NCBI RefSeq assembly: GCF_005943945.1
Contig: NZ_CP040710.1
Location: 4,199,501-4,263,500, forward strand
Direction of reading: 5' to 3'
DNA length: 64,000 nt
Origin: Aggregatimonas sangjinii
Lineage (GTDB): Bacteria; Bacteroidota; Bacteroidia; Flavobacteriales; Flavobacteriaceae
Part shown: one piece after another, positions 34,935 to 44,956 of the stretch
Position numbering within the stretch: the stretch's first letter is position 1
How the letters are laid out: every line of letters begins with the position of its first letter
Made by a program: the position numbers and the translations under genes
Notes under the pieces: model-generated
What the model saw: only the letters and a program-made list of their open reading frames with translations
Databases searched by the model: none
What the model was told of the DNA's origin: nothing

Positions 34935-36064
34935 TTTTTGAGTTTTGAAATGTAATCTACAATTTTTTCGCACGCTTTTCCATCACCGTAAGGGTTATGA
35001 AGAGTGCTCATCTCAGCGTAGGCATCCTTGTTTTCAAGTAATTTCGTCGCTTCTATAAAAATCTTTTCCTTGTTTGTACCGACTAGTATAACGGTACCTG
35101 CATCAACGGCTTCCGGCCGTTCCGTCGTGTCCCTCATGACCAATACTGGTTTTCCTAAACTCGGGGCTTCCTCCTGTACGCCACCACTATCGGTAATAAT
35201 CATATATGATTTGTGCATTAACCAGACAAATGCCGGATATGACAATGGGGCTATCAATTTAATCGCTTTTATACCAGCTAAAATTTCATACACTGGCTTT
35301 TGAACATTTGGGTTCAAGTGCACCGGATAGATAATTTGAATATCGGAACGAGTTGCCGCCAAATCCTTAAGTGCTTGGCAAATATCTACGAAACCTTGGC
35401 CGTGGTTTTCTCTTCGGTGGCCAGTGACCAATACTATCTTCTTATCTACATCCAATACCTGCTGTAGGCGATTGATTTCTTCGTCCTCAAAGGTTGATGA
35501 ATTCACCTTATCGACACTAAATTTTAATGCATCTATGACCGTGTTTCCCGTTACCAGAATACTTTCGCTTTCCTTATTTTCAAGAATCAGGTTTTCTTTT
35601 GATTTTTCGGTAGGACAAAAATGAATATCGGAAACTACCCCGATAACGCTTCTGTTCATTTCTTCGGGGTAGGGCGATTTCATGTCGAAGGTGCGAAGAC
35701 CAGCTTCTACATGGCACACTTTTGATCTTGCGTAAAACGCTGCGAGGCTAGCGGACATGCCAGTTGTAGTGTCTCCATGAATATGTACGTAATCAGGTTT
35801 AAATTCCTCCAAAACAGGTTTAAGGCCTGTGACTATATCTGCTGTAAGCGAATAAAGGTTTTGGTCGGGTTTCATCAAATCCAAATCATAATCTGGGATG
35901 ATTTCAAAAAAGGAAAGCACCTGGTCTAGCATTTCCCGATGTTGGGCGGTTATACAAACCTTTGTTTCAAATTTCTCCGGATACTTTTGAAATTCCTTGA
36001 CCAGAGGCGCCATTTTAATGGCCTCCGGCCTTGTTCCAAAAATGACTAAAATCTTCTTCCTCAT
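34931..36064 (-). CDS. wecB: UDP-N-acetylglucosamine 2-epimerase (non-hydrolysing)
   Basis: The 377-residue cytoplasmic enzyme interconverts UDP-GlcNAc and UDP-ManNAc. Motifs seen are IFGTRPEAIKMAPLVKEF at the N-terminus, HIHGDTTTGMSASLAAFY, CHVEAGLRTFD, LVTGHRRENHGQGF, and the C-terminal ITDSGGVQEEAPSLGKPV with RDTTERPEAVDAG. The length is typical. It is translationally coupled to wecC and lies 108 bases after gpsA. Confidence 0.95.
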   Translation of the reverse strand: MRKKILVIFGTRPEAIKMAPLVKEFQKYPEKFETKVCITAQHREMLDQVLSFFEIIPDYDLDLMKPDQNLYSLTADIVTGLKPVLEEFKPDYVHIHGDTTTGMSASLAAFYARSKVCHVEAGLRTFDMKSPYPEEMNRSVIGVVSDIHFCPTEKSKENLILENKESESILVTGNTVIDALKFSVDKVNSSTFEDEEINRLQQVLDVDKKIVLVTGHRRENHGQGFVDICQALKDLAATRSDIQIIYPVHLNPNVQKPVYEILAGIKAIKLIAPLSYPAFVWLMHKSYMIITDSGGVQEEAPSLGKPVLVMRDTTERPEAVDAGTVILVGTNKEKIFIEATKLLENKDAYAEMSTLHNPYGDGKACEKIVDYISKLKK

Positions 36065-36172
36065 TCCCTAATCTATTAAATGCTTTGTCGGACGACTATA
36101 TTACCTGGTCTACTTTCAAAAGTACGCTATTTATTAACTTCTTTGGTTGTCGCCATGGCCAAGGCGTACAAG

Positions 36173-37144
36173 TCAGTCAACCAAACTATTAAATCGAATC
36201 TTGAACTTCGATTCCTTGTCTCTGAAGAAAGATTCCAGCCTATTGAACAGCGGCAACTGTTTTTGTATGGAATCATCGGTCGCCTTCGATATCAACTCGA
36301 TCGTTCTAAGACCTTCGAGTACGACACTGCTCTGGTTCACGTCGGAATTGTAAAACCCCTTCCCGATCAAAAGCCCCAAAGTTCGGTTTCTACTCAGGTC
36401 GTTCAGCGCCGTGAGACCAAAGTCTCCGTAACCACAGGCCAAGAACAAGGTGTCTTCCTTACCCCCTAGTGCTTCGAGCAACACCCGTATCTCGCTAAAA
36501 GCCTTCGTGAGGATCATATGCCGGGTGTTGATGGCATTGTATTGGGCGTCTACGATTCCCATGATGATGGCATACACGTTCTTTAACGCGCTTAACAGCT
36601 CCACACCAGCGATATCGGTAGTATGGTCGATATGGATGTTCGTTTTCCTTACGAGCTCCTTTATCGTATGGTATTGGGTCTCCGTATCATGACCTAGAGT
36701 GAACAGGGAATGTTCATTGTTCATCAATTCTACCGCGAAAGTGGGTCCTTTCATGGTCACCACATTGGGACTGTTCAATTTGTCCTTTAAATAATCGACC
36801 AGGTTACGGCCATTTTTAAAAAGTCCCTTTGAAAGATTAACGACCAATGCTTCCGTAGGGATTGCTATTTTCAAGTCTTTTATATGCTCTTTTAATGCGG
36901 CTGTAGGTAAGGCCATAAAAACGATATCGGCATCGGAAAGTTTGGAAAGAGAGGCCGACGCCCTTAGCGAATCATGTAGCGTTTTATTCGGAAAATAACG
37001 TAGATTGGTGTGGTTATCATTGATTTCCTGCTGTTGGTCTTCGCTTCTGCAGATTAGGCAAACGCTGTCCTCCGTATTGAAGGCCAATTGATTGGCTATG
37101 GCGGTTCCGAACGAACCTGCTCCTATGACATATATATGTTTCAT
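36173..37144 (-). CDS. gpsA: NAD(P)H-dependent glycerol-3-phosphate dehydrogenase
   Basis: The 323-residue protein is set to start at the ATG at 37144 (MKHIYVIGAGSFGTAIANQL); an in-frame start at 37204 would run 20 residues into the rfbD end. Seen are the Rossmann GAGSFGTA, the VVNLSKGLF segment, GPTFAVEL, and the catalytic VELLSALKNVYAIIMG and GYGDFGLTALNDLSRNRTLG. It reduces dihydroxyacetone phosphate to sn-glycerol 3-phosphate for phospholipids. Its location between rfbD and wecB raises the option that glycerol phosphate also decorates the polysaccharide, which is inference. A second copy elsewhere would support this. Confidence 0.9.
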   Translation of the reverse strand: MKHIYVIGAGSFGTAIANQLAFNTEDSVCLICRSEDQQQEINDNHTNLRYFPNKTLHDSLRASASLSKLSDADIVFMALPTAALKEHIKDLKIAIPTEALVVNLSKGLFKNGRNLVDYLKDKLNSPNVVTMKGPTFAVELMNNEHSLFTLGHDTETQYHTIKELVRKTNIHIDHTTDIAGVELLSALKNVYAIIMGIVDAQYNAINTRHMILTKAFSEIRVLLEALGGKEDTLFLACGYGDFGLTALNDLSRNRTLGLLIGKGFYNSDVNQSSVVLEGLRTIELISKATDDSIQKQLPLFNRLESFFRDKESKFKIRFNSLVD

Positions 37145-37167
37145 TCCTGATTGTTTCAACGGGGTTG

Positions 37168-38034
37168 CTACTTGTTTTGCGTAATTCCTAATTTGGATAG
37201 GCACTCTTTCAGACTATCCTTCCATTCTGGGATTTCAATGCCAAAAGCGTCTTGAACCTTTCGCTTGGCCAACACGCTATATCTTGGTCGCTGCGCCGCC
37301 GTAGGATATTCGTTGCTTTTGATAGCCATTACAGCAACCTGTGTTTGGGAATATTCAAAGATAGCCGATGCGAACTCATACCAAGTCGCGACACCCTTAT
37401 TACTATAATGATAGCTTCCGTACTTATCGGTATTTTCGTTGATCAAACGCACAATAAACCGTGCCAAATCTCTAGCGTAGGTAGGAGTACCATATTGATC
37501 ATCTACGATTTGCAGTATTCCCTTTTCCTTTCCCAAACGTAGCATGGTCTTCATAAAATTTTGACCGTGTTGGGCATAAAGCCAAGAGGTCCTTAAGATG
37601 ACATGGGCTTCTAAATTATCGGCAATGGCTTTTTCGCCCTCCAATTTTGTTTGCCCATATACTCCTAGAGGGTTTGTTACGTCTTGTTCATTATACGGAG
37701 TATTCTTAGTACCGTCAAAAACGAAATCCGTTGATATATGGATTAAGGTTGTGCCATGCCGATAACAACTTTGTGCCAAGTGTTTTGCGCCATCAACATT
37801 GATGCGTTTGGCTTGCACCGGTTCTGATTCGGCCTTATCAACCGCTGTATAAGCAGCGCAATTCACACAGAAGTCAGGCCTTAACTCATCAAAAACTTTT
37901 TGAACGGCTTTCTGGTCCGTAATGTCCAGGTCTTCCTTACCAAGAAAAATAAATATATTCTCGGACTGCCGACTTTCATCTTTGATACAGGTCGCCAATT
38001 GGCCCCTTCCCCCAGTGACGATAATCTTGCTCAT
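37168..38034 (-). CDS. rfbD: dTDP-4-dehydrorhamnose reductase
   Basis: The 288-residue short-chain dehydrogenase has the N-terminal IVTGGRGQLATCIKD, VNCAAYTAVDKAESEP, HISTDFVFDGTKNTPYNEQD and the catalytic YGQTKLEGEKAI. It makes the last step to dTDP-L-rhamnose. It overlaps rfbC by four bases (ATGA) and precedes gpsA by 23 bases. Confidence 0.95.
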   Translation of the reverse strand: MSKIIVTGGRGQLATCIKDESRQSENIFIFLGKEDLDITDQKAVQKVFDELRPDFCVNCAAYTAVDKAESEPVQAKRINVDGAKHLAQSCYRHGTTLIHISTDFVFDGTKNTPYNEQDVTNPLGVYGQTKLEGEKAIADNLEAHVILRTSWLYAQHGQNFMKTMLRLGKEKGILQIVDDQYGTPTYARDLARFIVRLINENTDKYGSYHYSNKGVATWYEFASAIFEYSQTQVAVMAIKSNEYPTAAQRPRYSVLAKRKVQDAFGIEIPEWKDSLKECLSKLGITQNK

Positions 38035-38576
38035 GATTTGGCGGTATCGAAATTCGGTAATGCTTTATCTTTCTCTGAAAGAATAAGCGAATCGGCCGGC
38101 AATTTCCAATCGATATCAAAATCGGGATCGTTGTAGGCAATTCCCCCTTCGGCCTCCTTGTGGTAGTAATTGTCGCATTTATAACATACCTCTGCCGTAG
38201 CACTTAAAACCACAAAGCCATGGGCAAAACCTCTTGGTATAAAAAGCTGCTTTTTGTTTTCGTAGCTAAGTTTAACGCCGATATACTGCTTGTAAGTGGG
38301 CGAGTCGCCGCGAAGATCGACCGCTACGTCCCAAATAATGCCGTGTAGTACGCGAATCAATTTTGCTTGCGCGTGATCTCCCAATTGAAAATGCAAGGCT
38401 CGCACCACCCCGTATTGTGAAAAAGACTGGTTGTCCTGAACAAAATCGATATCCTTGCCGATGGCCTGTTTAAAGCGTCTCGCGTTAAAGACCTCTGTTA
38501 AATAGCCCCTTTCATCTTCAAATATTTCTGGCTCCAAAATATAGCAGCCAGCTAATTTCGTTTCGGTCACCTTCAT
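38031..38576 (-). CDS. rfbC: dTDP-4-dehydrorhamnose 3,5-epimerase
   Basis: The 181-residue cupin-fold enzyme has typical motifs: [34 protein letters not shown] with the catalytic histidine, [10 protein letters not shown], and [15 protein letters not shown], then ending [13 protein letters not shown]. Its length is normal. It overlaps both rfbA and rfbD by four bases, so the four genes from rfbB to rfbD are probably one unit. Confidence 0.96.
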   Translation of the reverse strand: MKVTETKLAGCYILEPEIFEDERGYLTEVFNARRFKQAIGKDIDFVQDNQSFSQYGVVRALHFQLGDHAQAKLIRVLHGIIWDVAVDLRGDSPTYKQYIGVKLSYENKKQLFIPRGFAHGFVVLSATAEVCYKCDNYYHKEAEGGIAYNDPDFDIDWKLPADSLILSEKDKALPNFDTAKS

Positions 38577-39442
38577 GAATACTTATTTAGAATGCCCAAA
38601 AGATTTTTTCCATAGCCGCTCTTCATCAAGGGCTCCGCCAACGCTTTGAACTGTTGTTTGTCTATATAATCCATTTCGAAAGCGGCCGCTTCTATTGCGC
38701 CTATTTTCAAGCCTTGACGTTCTTCAAGAACTTCGACAAATTGGGCCGCCTGCAATAAGGATTGAAATGTGCCCGTATCAAGCCAAGCGGTGCCCCTATC
38801 GAGAATACTTACCCGTAGCTTACCTTCTTCCAAGTAAGCTTTATTGATATCGGTTATTTCCAATTCCCCTCTATTACTCGGTTGTATCGCTTTGGCGATT
38901 TCAATAACCCTGTTGTCATAAAAATAAATACCGGGAACGGCATAATTCGATTTCGGGTCTACGGGCTTTTCCTCGATGCTAATGGCCTTCCCTTCTTCGT
39001 CAAATTCGACTACCCCGTAACGTTCCGGATCGTGAACACGGTAAGCATAAATAATACCACCATCGGGATCATTGTTTTCCTGTAATAATTTTGCCAATCC
39101 AGATCCATAAAAGATATTGTCCCCCAAGATAAGGGCGACCTTATCCTGTCCGACAAAATCGGCCCCTATGATAAAAGCCTCCGCCAAACCGTTTGGATTT
39201 TCCTGTACGGCATAGTCGAAAGTGCATCCGTATTTTTTGCCATCACCCAATAACTCTTGAAATAAGGGAAGGTCTTTTGGGGTAGAAATAACGAGTATTT
39301 CTCGAATACCGGCATACATGAGCGTAGACAATGGATAATACACCATTGGCTTGTCATAAATCGGCATCAGTTGTTTTGACACCGATAGTGTTAACGGGTG
39401 CAGCCGCGTTCCAGAACCTCCTGCCAATAGTATTCCTTTCAT
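38573..39442 (-). CDS. rfbA: Glucose-1-phosphate thymidylyltransferase
   Basis: The 289-residue nucleotidyltransferase opens [20 protein letters not shown] then [18 protein letters not shown], the signature of RfbA/RmlA, with [13 protein letters not shown] and the late [20 protein letters not shown]. It forms dTDP-glucose from dTTP and glucose 1-phosphate. The gene is 93 bases after rfbB and overlaps rfbC. Confidence 0.96.
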   Translation of the reverse strand: MKGILLAGGSGTRLHPLTLSVSKQLMPIYDKPMVYYPLSTLMYAGIREILVISTPKDLPLFQELLGDGKKYGCTFDYAVQENPNGLAEAFIIGADFVGQDKVALILGDNIFYGSGLAKLLQENNDPDGGIIYAYRVHDPERYGVVEFDEEGKAISIEEKPVDPKSNYAVPGIYFYDNRVIEIAKAIQPSNRGELEITDINKAYLEEGKLRVSILDRGTAWLDTGTFQSLLQAAQFVEVLEERQGLKIGAIEAAAFEMDYIDKQQFKALAEPLMKSGYGKNLLGILNKYS

Positions 39443-39535
39443 TTATGAATTATTGTTATAAGACCATGTCATTGCAAACCTTGTAAGTTTTGTTCGGCAC
39501 AACAAAAAGGGGTTGGGGATCCCGTGGTTGCTGAT

Positions 39536-40600
39536 TCAACTGTACATATCCTCATAGTATTTTTGATAGTCACCCGTGGTGACATTTTTAAGCCATTCCC
39601 CATTCGCAAGATACCAGTCAATTGTCCGTTCCAAGCCTTGCTCAAAAGTTACTGAAGGCTTCCACCCCAGTTCATTGTTGATTTTGCCGGAATCGATGGC
39701 ATAACGCCTATCATGTCCGGGCCGATCCTTTACGAAAGTGATCAGCTGTTCAGAAGTATGTTCGGGACGATTGAGCCGTTTATCCATCAATCTGCACAAC
39801 AACTTCACCAAATCAATGTTTTTCCATTCATTACACCCTCCTACATTATACGTTTCCTGATTTTTTCCTTCATGAAAAATAAGGTCTATCGCCTGTGCAT
39901 GGTCTTCTACGAATAACCAATCCCTAGTGTAATCGCCGTCACCATAAACTGGAAGTGCGATTCGCTCAATAATATTATGGATCAATAACGGAATCAGCTT
40001 TTCCGGAAACTGATTGGGGCCATAATTATTAGAACAGTTTGAAAGTACAAAAGGTAAACCATAGGTCTCTCCGTAGGCGCGCACAAAATGGTCGGCACTC
40101 GCTTTGGAGGCCGAGTATGGGGAGTTTGGTCGGTATGGAGAAACTTCGGAAAAGAGTCCTTGCGCTCCCAACGATCCGTAGACCTCATCAGTACTTATGT
40201 GATAGAACCTTTTGTTGTGTGCATCGGCTTTCCAGAGGTCTACGGCAGCATTCAAAAGGTTTACCGTGCCCAAGATGTTTGTGCGTACAAAAACCAAAGG
40301 ATCGGCAATCGATCGATCTACATGGGATTCGGCGGCCAAATGAACGACGCCATCAAAACGATATTCTTTAAAGATTTTTCTTATAAAGGATTCATCCGCA
40401 ATATTCCCCTTCAAGAAGGTGTAGTTCGGAGCGGTCTCAATATCCCTTAGATTTTCAAGATTTCCTGCATACGTCAGGGCGTCTACATTGTAGATATGAT
40501 AGCTTGGGTAGCGGTTTACAAATCGTCTGACCACATGGGAGCCGATGAATCCGGCGCCTCCTGTAATCAACAACCGTTTATTTGCTCGATTTTCTTCCAT
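39536..40600 (-). CDS. rfbB: dTDP-glucose 4,6-dehydratase
   Basis: The 354-residue extended SDR enzyme has GGAGFIGSHVVRRF at the N-terminus, HLAAESHVDRSI, the catalytic STDEVYGSLG and YSASKASADHFVRAYGETYG (YxxxK), and NNYGPNQFPEKLIPL. It converts dTDP-glucose to dTDP-4-keto-6-deoxyglucose, first in the rhamnose branch. It lies 5 bases after the Wzz-like gene. Confidence 0.96.
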   Translation of the reverse strand: MEENRANKRLLITGGAGFIGSHVVRRFVNRYPSYHIYNVDALTYAGNLENLRDIETAPNYTFLKGNIADESFIRKIFKEYRFDGVVHLAAESHVDRSIADPLVFVRTNILGTVNLLNAAVDLWKADAHNKRFYHISTDEVYGSLGAQGLFSEVSPYRPNSPYSASKASADHFVRAYGETYGLPFVLSNCSNNYGPNQFPEKLIPLLIHNIIERIALPVYGDGDYTRDWLFVEDHAQAIDLIFHEGKNQETYNVGGCNEWKNIDLVKLLCRLMDKRLNRPEHTSEQLITFVKDRPGHDRRYAIDSGKINNELGWKPSVTFEQGLERTIDWYLANGEWLKNVTTGDYQKYYEDMYS

Positions 40601-40605
40601 CGTGC

Positions 40606-41616
40606 CTATGCTATTTCCTTGGCCTTTCTATCGAGATAACGCAGGAATATGAAAAGTAGAAATCCTAGAACCAGAACCATCGGAATCGTAAACATGCGAT
40701 TGTTAAACAATGACTTTCTTACCACCTGTGTATTTCCCAAGTTGATGATGCTGATAATATTGGCTTGTTGTTTCAGCTCCAGTTTTTTCTCCTCGACTTC
40801 CTTGATTAGATTGTTTTTCAAAGTCAAAAGAGAGGGCACATTCAGCGCATTCTCCTTTTCGAAATATAAAGTGCCGGTACCAGGTTTGGAGGATTCATTG
40901 GTAAGGGACTTCGAATAATTTGCCACTAAATCGTCAATTTGAATGATGAGCTTTGTATTGTCCTCTATTCTCGAAGCCGCATTACTTACCGAAATTTCCC
41001 TGAATTCTTCCAAGTAGTCATTCGTGTTGATCAACTTGAGCAATTTTCGGGATATTTCCGGGCCCGTTAATTCATTTGTGTATAAGAATGTAATTTTATG
41101 GTTGACTACGCTCTTTTCGGCCAGTTCCGATTTTATAATATCAACAACATAGCTCTGCTCTTTAAAATTGCTTAGCGCTTCAAGGTACCGCATCTGGTTC
41201 ATTACCTCATCCTCGTCTTCTTTTACTACGTCTTCTATAGGTTCGATTTCGATTTCGAAACCTTTCAGGTCTTCCAGTTCAACTCCGATCGATTTAAAGA
41301 AGTTTTCATTTTCAGCTTTTATATTGGCAGTTAATTCATTAACCACATCATATAAATAGTCCTTACTATCAAAATTTGGCCTTACGATGACCTCGGTCTT
41401 CAACTTTTTGGAGATTATTTGATTGAGCCCGAAACTGATGGCCACTCCTAATGCGGCCAATCCTATCAAAATCAGCGCATATTTCTTGAAAAAAAGAAAA
41501 ATTCTTAAAAACACATTGCCAAGCTGATGGAACCCCCTTTTCAACAGTTGTAAAAGCTGGCCCAAATCAATCTCATCAGAAGCTGTATTTTTAGAAGATG
41601 GCGTATTTGCTGACAT
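40606..41616 (-). CDS. Wzz-like chain-length determinant protein
   Basis: The 336-residue inner-membrane protein has two transmembrane segments, near residues 45-66 (YALILIGLAALGVAISFG) and near 309-326 (FTIPMVLVLGFLLFIFL), with a long periplasmic, coiled-coil-rich region between. This is the layout of polysaccharide co-polymerases that set chain length. No C-terminal tyrosine-kinase domain is present. The periplasmic part contains an acidic run (VVKEDEDEV). The gene lies 4 bases after DUF6909 and 5 before rfbB. Confidence 0.85.
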   Translation of the reverse strand: MSANTPSSKNTASDEIDLGQLLQLLKRGFHQLGNVFLRIFLFFKKYALILIGLAALGVAISFGLNQIISKKLKTEVIVRPNFDSKDYLYDVVNELTANIKAENENFFKSIGVELEDLKGFEIEIEPIEDVVKEDEDEVMNQMRYLEALSNFKEQSYVVDIIKSELAEKSVVNHKITFLYTNELTGPEISRKLLKLINTNDYLEEFREISVSNAASRIEDNTKLIIQIDDLVANYSKSLTNESSKPGTGTLYFEKENALNVPSLLTLKNNLIKEVEEKKLELKQQANIISIINLGNTQVVRKSLFNNRMFTIPMVLVLGFLLFIFLRYLDRKAKEIA

Positions 41617-41620
41617 ATAA

Positions 41621-43306
41621 CTATAAATTGAATATTTGCTTTAAAATCTTATCGGTAATTAAATAGGTCGGTTTTACGCCTGTGGTTCCCAAACCACCGG
41701 AAGCCAAGGTGCTTCCCGTTTCCAAAGGGTTGTCAGATGCGTAGTACGCATACCGCACTTTTACATCTTCGCGAATGCTCTTGCGTATCTTCGAAGCCGA
41801 TTGTATCGCTTTTTGGTAGTGTACACCTTCCATCTCCAAGCCGATTACATTCCACGTGCTGCGATGAAAGAATTTCAAAATATCCTTGTTTTGCAAAGAT
41901 GTTCCTAAAACCGTTACCATCGTACCCTCGAAAACTTTAAGGCCATGCCCTTCAAAATCTGCTGCGCATAACTCATTCGTAAAGGGGTAATTATCTGCCG
42001 TACCTTCAAATATATGCGCCGAGGGAATCATTAAGTCTCCTTTGCCACCTTCCAAGATGCCTGCCTTGCCCATAATCGAAACAGATTTGATGTTCATAAA
42101 AACGGGTTTCTTTTTAGACCCACCAAATGGTTTCAATAACTCGTCAATCGTTTCATAAGCCTGCTCTCCAAAGGCGTAATCCATTACAAAGATAACAGGT
42201 TTTTCATCATCCGGAATATCCCCGGATAGCTCATAGCAGCAGCCATCCTTTCCCAACTTGGCCATGTCGAAAAGCTGTACGTCTATATTGGTGCCCGAGC
42301 GATCGTCTATCGCTATCATGCCGTTTTTTTTGGCAACCGTAGTTACCTTATTTCGCAAAGCCTGATTTGCTGAGGAGCTTAACGCTTGGTATATTTTTAA
42401 GGAATCTTCCTCCGGAAAATCCTTTTTCAATGCATTTCTTGCAAAGAGGGAGTTCATAACACTATGCATATTGGCACTTATGATATGTATCGGTCGATGC
42501 AATAATCCCTTTTTCGCCAAAACCTCTTTGATCGTGGTCGCCCAGCGCTCCCCGTGAATGTGATGTCCCAGACGCTCCCTCAACAAAGCGCTAAAATTGA
42601 TTTCCCTCTTTTCGCCGGTTACCTCTTCCTCGATAGCCAATTTGCCCAACCAGTAAACGATATGTAAAAACCGTTCGGAATTTTTTGCGGTCGCGAAAAG
42701 TTCATACACCTCCATAATCTCCTCAAAGGACCTGCCCAATACGTTGGCCGTATGAATTAAGGTAACCTCGCGCTCGGCTTGACTAAGTTTGCCTTTTTTA
42801 ACGGCCGCCTCGAGCTTTTTCCAATCACGGGTAGTTTTATCGGTATCCTCGATAAGGACTTTTTGAGCGATTTTTTCGGACTCTATGAACAGGAAGGTTA
42901 AATGTGTTAAAATATCGTAAATATCCGATCTGCCGCGAGTAATCTCGATATTCATTTGCTCATCGTCGATACGATAGCAATTACGCCTTCGTTTTGGAGG
43001 AATAATCGGTTTGAAATTCGAACGGCCATAGCCCTCATCGGAAGTGAGGTTGATGAAGCGGCATTGTTCAATGCCTTCCGGTAAACGTTCCAAAACGTAA
43101 ATGAGCCCGTTCAGCTCAACCTTTTCCTCTGCGATACTTCCGTAAATTTCAGGTCGTAATAATAAAAGTGCTTCTTTTAGACTTTCCCCTGAAACACCCG
43201 TGGGTTTATAAAATCCTCGGTTGAAAAGGTGGCGCATGGTAATGTAAAGTCTTTCGATGGCATTGGTAGATTCCTGCGCGCGAGTGGTGTTCGGTGTTTT
43301 ACCCAT
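41621..43306 (-). CDS. DUF6909 family protein
   Basis: The 561-residue protein is a soluble flavobacterial conserved protein of DUF6909 with no known activity. Seen segments include RLYITMRHLFNRGFYKPTG near the N-terminus, PPKRRRNCYRIDDEQMN and HLTFLFIESEKIAQKVL, and a C-terminal half with phosphorylase-like patches (FEGTMVTVLGTSLQN, IGLEMEGVHYQKAIQ) that resemble nucleoside-phosphorylase loops. The resemblance is by eye only. It is packed 4 bases ahead of the Wzz-like gene, which may just reflect cotranscription. Confidence 0.75.
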   Translation of the reverse strand: MGKTPNTTRAQESTNAIERLYITMRHLFNRGFYKPTGVSGESLKEALLLLRPEIYGSIAEEKVELNGLIYVLERLPEGIEQCRFINLTSDEGYGRSNFKPIIPPKRRRNCYRIDDEQMNIEITRGRSDIYDILTHLTFLFIESEKIAQKVLIEDTDKTTRDWKKLEAAVKKGKLSQAEREVTLIHTANVLGRSFEEIMEVYELFATAKNSERFLHIVYWLGKLAIEEEVTGEKREINFSALLRERLGHHIHGERWATTIKEVLAKKGLLHRPIHIISANMHSVMNSLFARNALKKDFPEEDSLKIYQALSSSANQALRNKVTTVAKKNGMIAIDDRSGTNIDVQLFDMAKLGKDGCCYELSGDIPDDEKPVIFVMDYAFGEQAYETIDELLKPFGGSKKKPVFMNIKSVSIMGKAGILEGGKGDLMIPSAHIFEGTADNYPFTNELCAADFEGHGLKVFEGTMVTVLGTSLQNKDILKFFHRSTWNVIGLEMEGVHYQKAIQSASKIRKSIREDVKVRYAYYASDNPLETGSTLASGGLGTTGVKPTYLITDKILKQIFNL

Positions 43307-43387
43307 AATCCTATTTCGGGATAAAATTACGAATAATTAATTTCTTATCGCATGGGCCGAACAAGGTCAATTACGGGATTTTTATTA

Positions 43388-44893
43388 CTAAAGACCCGTA
43401 ACACGATGCGTTGAAAGTTCGTCGGCAACCTTGCGGTCGTTGGAGAGTCGTTGTACCTTGTTCTGTCCTCCAAGTTTCCCAATGGATTTCATATAGGCGC
43501 GGAACCCCCCAGGAACTATTGGGGTTACTTTTAGGGTTTGTAGGATGTTCCCGGAAATCAAATCAAAATAATAACTGTTCTGTTCTTGGAGTGAGGTATC
43601 CAATACTTCAATGAATTTATCCATCTCAGAGGGAAGTCTTTCGAATTCGACCAACCATTCGTGATAGGGCAATTCGTCACCCGGGGGAACTATCTGTGGT
43701 GCCACGGTAAACTCATTTACCTTGGCATCGGTCTGGGCTATCGCAGATTGCATAGCTTCTTCGACTTCCTTTGCGATAACATGCTCCCCAAAGGCAGAAA
43801 TAAAATGTTTGATTCTCCCGGAAACGATGATTTTATAGGGCTTTAAAGAAATAAACTGAATGGTATCTCCAAGATTATAGGCCCACAAACCAGCATTGGT
43901 CGATATGATCATCACATAGTTCACATGGCATACCACATCCTTAATCGTGATGCGTTTTGCATTCGCCTCGAAAAACTCATCCGCTTTTACAAATTCATAA
44001 AATATACCGGAATCGAGCAGCAAAAGCATCCCTTTTTCAGTTTGTGAATTTTGATAGGCGAAAAAGCCTTCGCTCGCCGGAAATAATTCAATGCTATCTA
44101 CCTTGCGACCTATCAGCGTTTCGAACTTGTTCCTGTAGGGCTCAAAGTTTACACCGCCATAGATAAAAAGCTGAAAATTTTCAAATAGTTCGCCCACTTT
44201 CCTGTCCGTTCTCTCGTTCAACTTCTCAAAGTACATCTGCACCCAAGACGGTATCCCGGCAATTACGGTCATATCTTCGGAAACGGTCTCTTTGACGATG
44301 GCATCGACTTTGGTCTCCCAATCCTCGATGCAATTGGTTTCCCAGCTCGGCAGGCGATTTTTTTGAAGGTAATTGGGTACATAATGCGCGGCTATACCTG
44401 AGAGACGACCAAGTTTAACTCCGTTCTTTTTGATAAGTTCAGGGCTTCCCTGCAGAAAAATCATCTTTCCGTCAACAAAATTCGCGTTACCCGTTTCACG
44501 TATGTAGTTAAGCATTGCATTTCTAGAAGCTTCTACTTGGTGCTTTATCGATTGCTCCGTAATCGGAATATACTTTGCTCCGGAGGTCGTTCCCGAGGTT
44601 TTTGCAAAATATATCGGTTTTCCCGGCCATAAAACGTCTTTCTCCCCAGCGACCATCCGATCTACATAAGATTTTAACTCCTCATAATCGCGTACAGGGA
44701 CGTTGGCGACAAAATCAGAATGGGATTGTATGCCGGCAAAGTTATGGGCCCTGCCGAACAGCGTGTCTTTTGAATCACGAATCAGTTCTTTGAATACCCT
44801 TTCCTGGGTAGCAATGGGGTCGTTTACCCATGTTGCCGTTTTTCTGGCAACGTGCTTCGCAAAAAGTTTGGCGGCAAACGATTTTAAGGACAT
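43388..44893 (-). CDS. GH3 family acyl-adenylating (auxin-responsive GH3-like) protein
   Basis: The 501-residue protein belongs to the GH3 family of the ANL adenylating superfamily. Seen are the nucleotide-binding AKTSGTTSGAKYIPIT at about 107-122, the middle FPASEGFFAYQNSQTEKGM, and YNLGDTIQFISLKPYKIIVSGRIKHF. Plant members conjugate amino acids to jasmonate or auxin; the bacterial substrates are unknown. It stands 63 bases after the M23 peptidase gene and 81 bases before DUF6909 in the same orientation. Confidence 0.9.
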   Translation of the reverse strand: MSLKSFAAKLFAKHVARKTATWVNDPIATQERVFKELIRDSKDTLFGRAHNFAGIQSHSDFVANVPVRDYEELKSYVDRMVAGEKDVLWPGKPIYFAKTSGTTSGAKYIPITEQSIKHQVEASRNAMLNYIRETGNANFVDGKMIFLQGSPELIKKNGVKLGRLSGIAAHYVPNYLQKNRLPSWETNCIEDWETKVDAIVKETVSEDMTVIAGIPSWVQMYFEKLNERTDRKVGELFENFQLFIYGGVNFEPYRNKFETLIGRKVDSIELFPASEGFFAYQNSQTEKGMLLLLDSGIFYEFVKADEFFEANAKRITIKDVVCHVNYVMIISTNAGLWAYNLGDTIQFISLKPYKIIVSGRIKHFISAFGEHVIAKEVEEAMQSAIAQTDAKVNEFTVAPQIVPPGDELPYHEWLVEFERLPSEMDKFIEVLDTSLQEQNSYYFDLISGNILQTLKVTPIVPGGFRAYMKSIGKLGGQNKVQRLSNDRKVADELSTHRVTGL

Positions 44894-44956
44894 TGAAAAG
44901 GGTTGCGGTTTAAAGATTAACTATTAAAAAGACCAGCTTCATAAGTACTACCCGCC

